Source: Pseudomonas chlororaphis
GTDB lineage: Bacteria > Pseudomonadota > Gammaproteobacteria > Pseudomonadales > Pseudomonadaceae
Assembly (NCBI RefSeq): GCF_001921865.1
Contig: NZ_MSCT01000024.1
Location: 1 to 64,000 of the forward strand
Reading direction: 5' to 3'
DNA length: 64,000 nucleotides
Positions 62,745-64,000 of this stretch are shown here, one piece after another. Below the pieces are notes generated by a model. That model was not told the DNA's origin. It saw nothing but the letters and a program-made list of their open reading frames with translations, and ran no database searches. The position numbers and the translations under genes are program-made. Positions within the stretch are counted from its first letter, which is position 1. Each line of letters begins with the position of its first letter.

Positions 62745-64000
62745 TGATAGGTAGAGAGAAACCAATGCCCGAGGCTGCGATGATTGCTCCTGTTTTCCCT
62801 CAAGGTAGGCGTCTGCCTAGGGACCCTAGGCAACTTTCAGAAAACATAACTCGTCAGAAGCGTGACGAAGTTGCGTTTGGTGCTCAGCAAAGAAAATTGT
62901 TGCAAGCCAAAGGGGATACATCTAGTGGGGTGCCGTGCTGTAAAACACTCCATGTCACAATTGCGTTCGACGGAACCAATAACAACGACAAAGCCGATAG
63001 TGCATCAACCCCTTCATCATGTAGTAACATCTCCAGAATTTTTCACGCTAGCTTGGGAGCGAACTCATTTAGCCAAGAAGTAGGATTCTATAGTTACTAT
63101 AGTCCTGGGGTAGGAACAGTATTTCCTGATATCCGCGAGTTTACACCTGATGGAATGGGGCTTATCGGTGCCCGAGGCGGGGAAAACCGAATCAATTGGG
63201 GGCTAACGCGCTTGATTGACGTGCTGAAGAATACGCTGACTCCTGAAAAGCCACTGCAACTTCCGGAAACTCAAGCTCTCGTTGATGCGATGGCCACTAG
63301 TTGGTTGGGTAATGTAGTTACAGTGGGGCTGCAGAAGAGTGGTGAAGAAAAACGCAAAGCTGCCATGCGTCCGTATATGGACGATTTGGAAAAGGTACTG
63401 AAGCAACGCCAAGAGGCGGAAGAAAAGCCACATATCCTCGCGATACGTCTGTATGTCTATGGGTTCTCCCGTGGGGCAGCACAGGCACGTACCTTTGCCA
63501 ATTGGCTACAAGCACTCACACGTTGCCAAGGTGCTAACGACAAGGTGGAGTACCGCTTCGCAACATTACCGATTTCCATTGAGTTCCTTGGTATTTGCGA
63601 CACCGTAGCGGCTGTTGGACTTGCGGATAGTGCACCTTTTGCTGCCGGGCACATGGACTGGGCTGATGGCACTATGCGTTTGCCAGATGAGGCCATAGAA
63701 CAGTGCATGGACACCTCGTTACCTGAGGACTGTCATTTTTTAAAGCGTTGTGTGCACCTCGTGTCAGCGCATGAGCAACGTGCCAGCTTTCCAGTAGACT
63801 CAATTCGCCGACGTCCTAAGGATGCAAATGGCAAGCGAGATGCAAGTAAGGCATCTGGTTACCGCAGTGGAACCGTTGAATATCTTTATCCTGGTATGCA
63901 CTCAGATGTAGGTGGTGGATATCCGCCAGGCGATCAAGGTAAAGCTATGGCAGGTAGTGAGCATCTGCTGTCGCAGATTCCATTGCAGCATCTTTACGCC
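62732..64000 (+). CDS. T6SS lipase effector, Tle1/DUF2235 type (partial)
   Basis: The frame is open from ATG 62732 to the right edge (423 codons). It begins MSEVMIGREKPMPEAA and shows the DUF2235/Tle1 layout: VTIAFDGTNNN, the nucleophile elbow GFSRG at 244-248 (Ser246) in YVYGFSRGAAQARTFANWL, GICDTVAAVG, and GMHSDVGGGYPPG with the Asp/His region. Tle1 enzymes are phospholipases A2 injected into rival cells. AT-richer than the structural genes, as usual for exchanged effectors. Adaptor and two lipoproteins lie directly upstream. Confidence 0.88.
   Translation, partial: MSEVMIGREKPMPEAAMIAPVFPQGRRLPRDPRQLSENITRQKRDEVAFGAQQRKLLQAKGDTSSGVPCCKTLHVTIAFDGTNNNDKADSASTPSSCSNISRIFHASLGANSFSQEVGFYSYYSPGVGTVFPDIREFTPDGMGLIGARGGENRINWGLTRLIDVLKNTLTPEKPLQLPETQALVDAMATSWLGNVVTVGLQKSGEEKRKAAMRPYMDDLEKVLKQRQEAEEKPHILAIRLYVYGFSRGAAQARTFANWLQALTRCQGANDKVEYRFATLPISIEFLGICDTVAAVGLADSAPFAAGHMDWADGTMRLPDEAIEQCMDTSLPEDCHFLKRCVHLVSAHEQRASFPVDSIRRRPKDANGKRDASKASGYRSGTVEYLYPGMHSDVGGGYPPGDQGKAMAGSEHLLSQIPLQHLYA

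Overview
The window is GC-rich bacterial chromosome with the features of a fluorescens-group Pseudomonas. Evidence: Pseudomonas-type REP sequences (a TGTAGGAGCGAGC..GCTCGC family and a TGTAGCCGCTGCCG..CGGCAGCGGCTACA family), the gene order aspA-lysR-purE-purK, an unusually large PstC/PstA pair, the order pst-phoU-phoR-phoB-ubiA-ubiC-rubredoxin-rubredoxin reductase-HU known from other pseudomonads, and a type VI secretion (T6SS) operon in the order of the P. aeruginosa H2 (HSI-II) cluster. The species is not decided by the sequence.

Positions 1-7612 (minus strand) hold one compact accessory operon of at least nine genes: ABC importer ATPase, binding protein and permease, an SDR dehydrogenase, a cupin, an alpha/beta hydrolase, an IclR regulator, a second and atypical SDR, and a thiamine-diphosphate enzyme cut by the left edge. 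It looks like uptake and breakdown of an unknown small organic acid or ketone. Upstream lie three copies of a GTTTTATA-type element, one of them a perfect 16-bp palindrome, which are good candidates for the IclR operator.

Positions 8000-16650 are housekeeping genes: aspartate ammonia-lyase, a divergent LysR regulator, purE/purK preceded by an intrinsic terminator in the leader, small envelope proteins, an aldose-1-epimerase-like mutarotase, a hotdog thioesterase and an MHS-type MFS transporter. Positions 16820-24000 are the phosphate-uptake set pstS-pstC-pstA-pstB-phoU with Pho boxes. A response regulator, a HigB/HigA-type toxin-antitoxin pair, an M23 peptidase and a CNNM/CBS membrane protein separate it from phoR-phoB. 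Then follow a small secreted repeat protein, ubiA/ubiC, rubredoxin and its reductase, and an HU-like protein.

Positions 36099 to the right edge are a T6SS locus: tssA, B, C, E, F, G, clpV, an enhancer-binding protein, a tiny lipoprotein, fha, tssJ, K, L, M, a PP2C phosphatase, a Ser/Thr kinase, vgrG, a DUF4123 adaptor, two tandem DUF3304-like lipoproteins and the first 423 codons of a Tle1/DUF2235-type lipase effector. Between tssE and tssF an AT-richer cassette carries an unknown small protein, a PAAR protein with a C-terminal extension, an alpha/beta hydrolase with a GYSWG nucleophile elbow and a small membrane protein. This is a plausible undescribed effector-immunity module built into the structural operon. 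The lipoprotein duplication beside the Tle1-like effector is a second point of interest.
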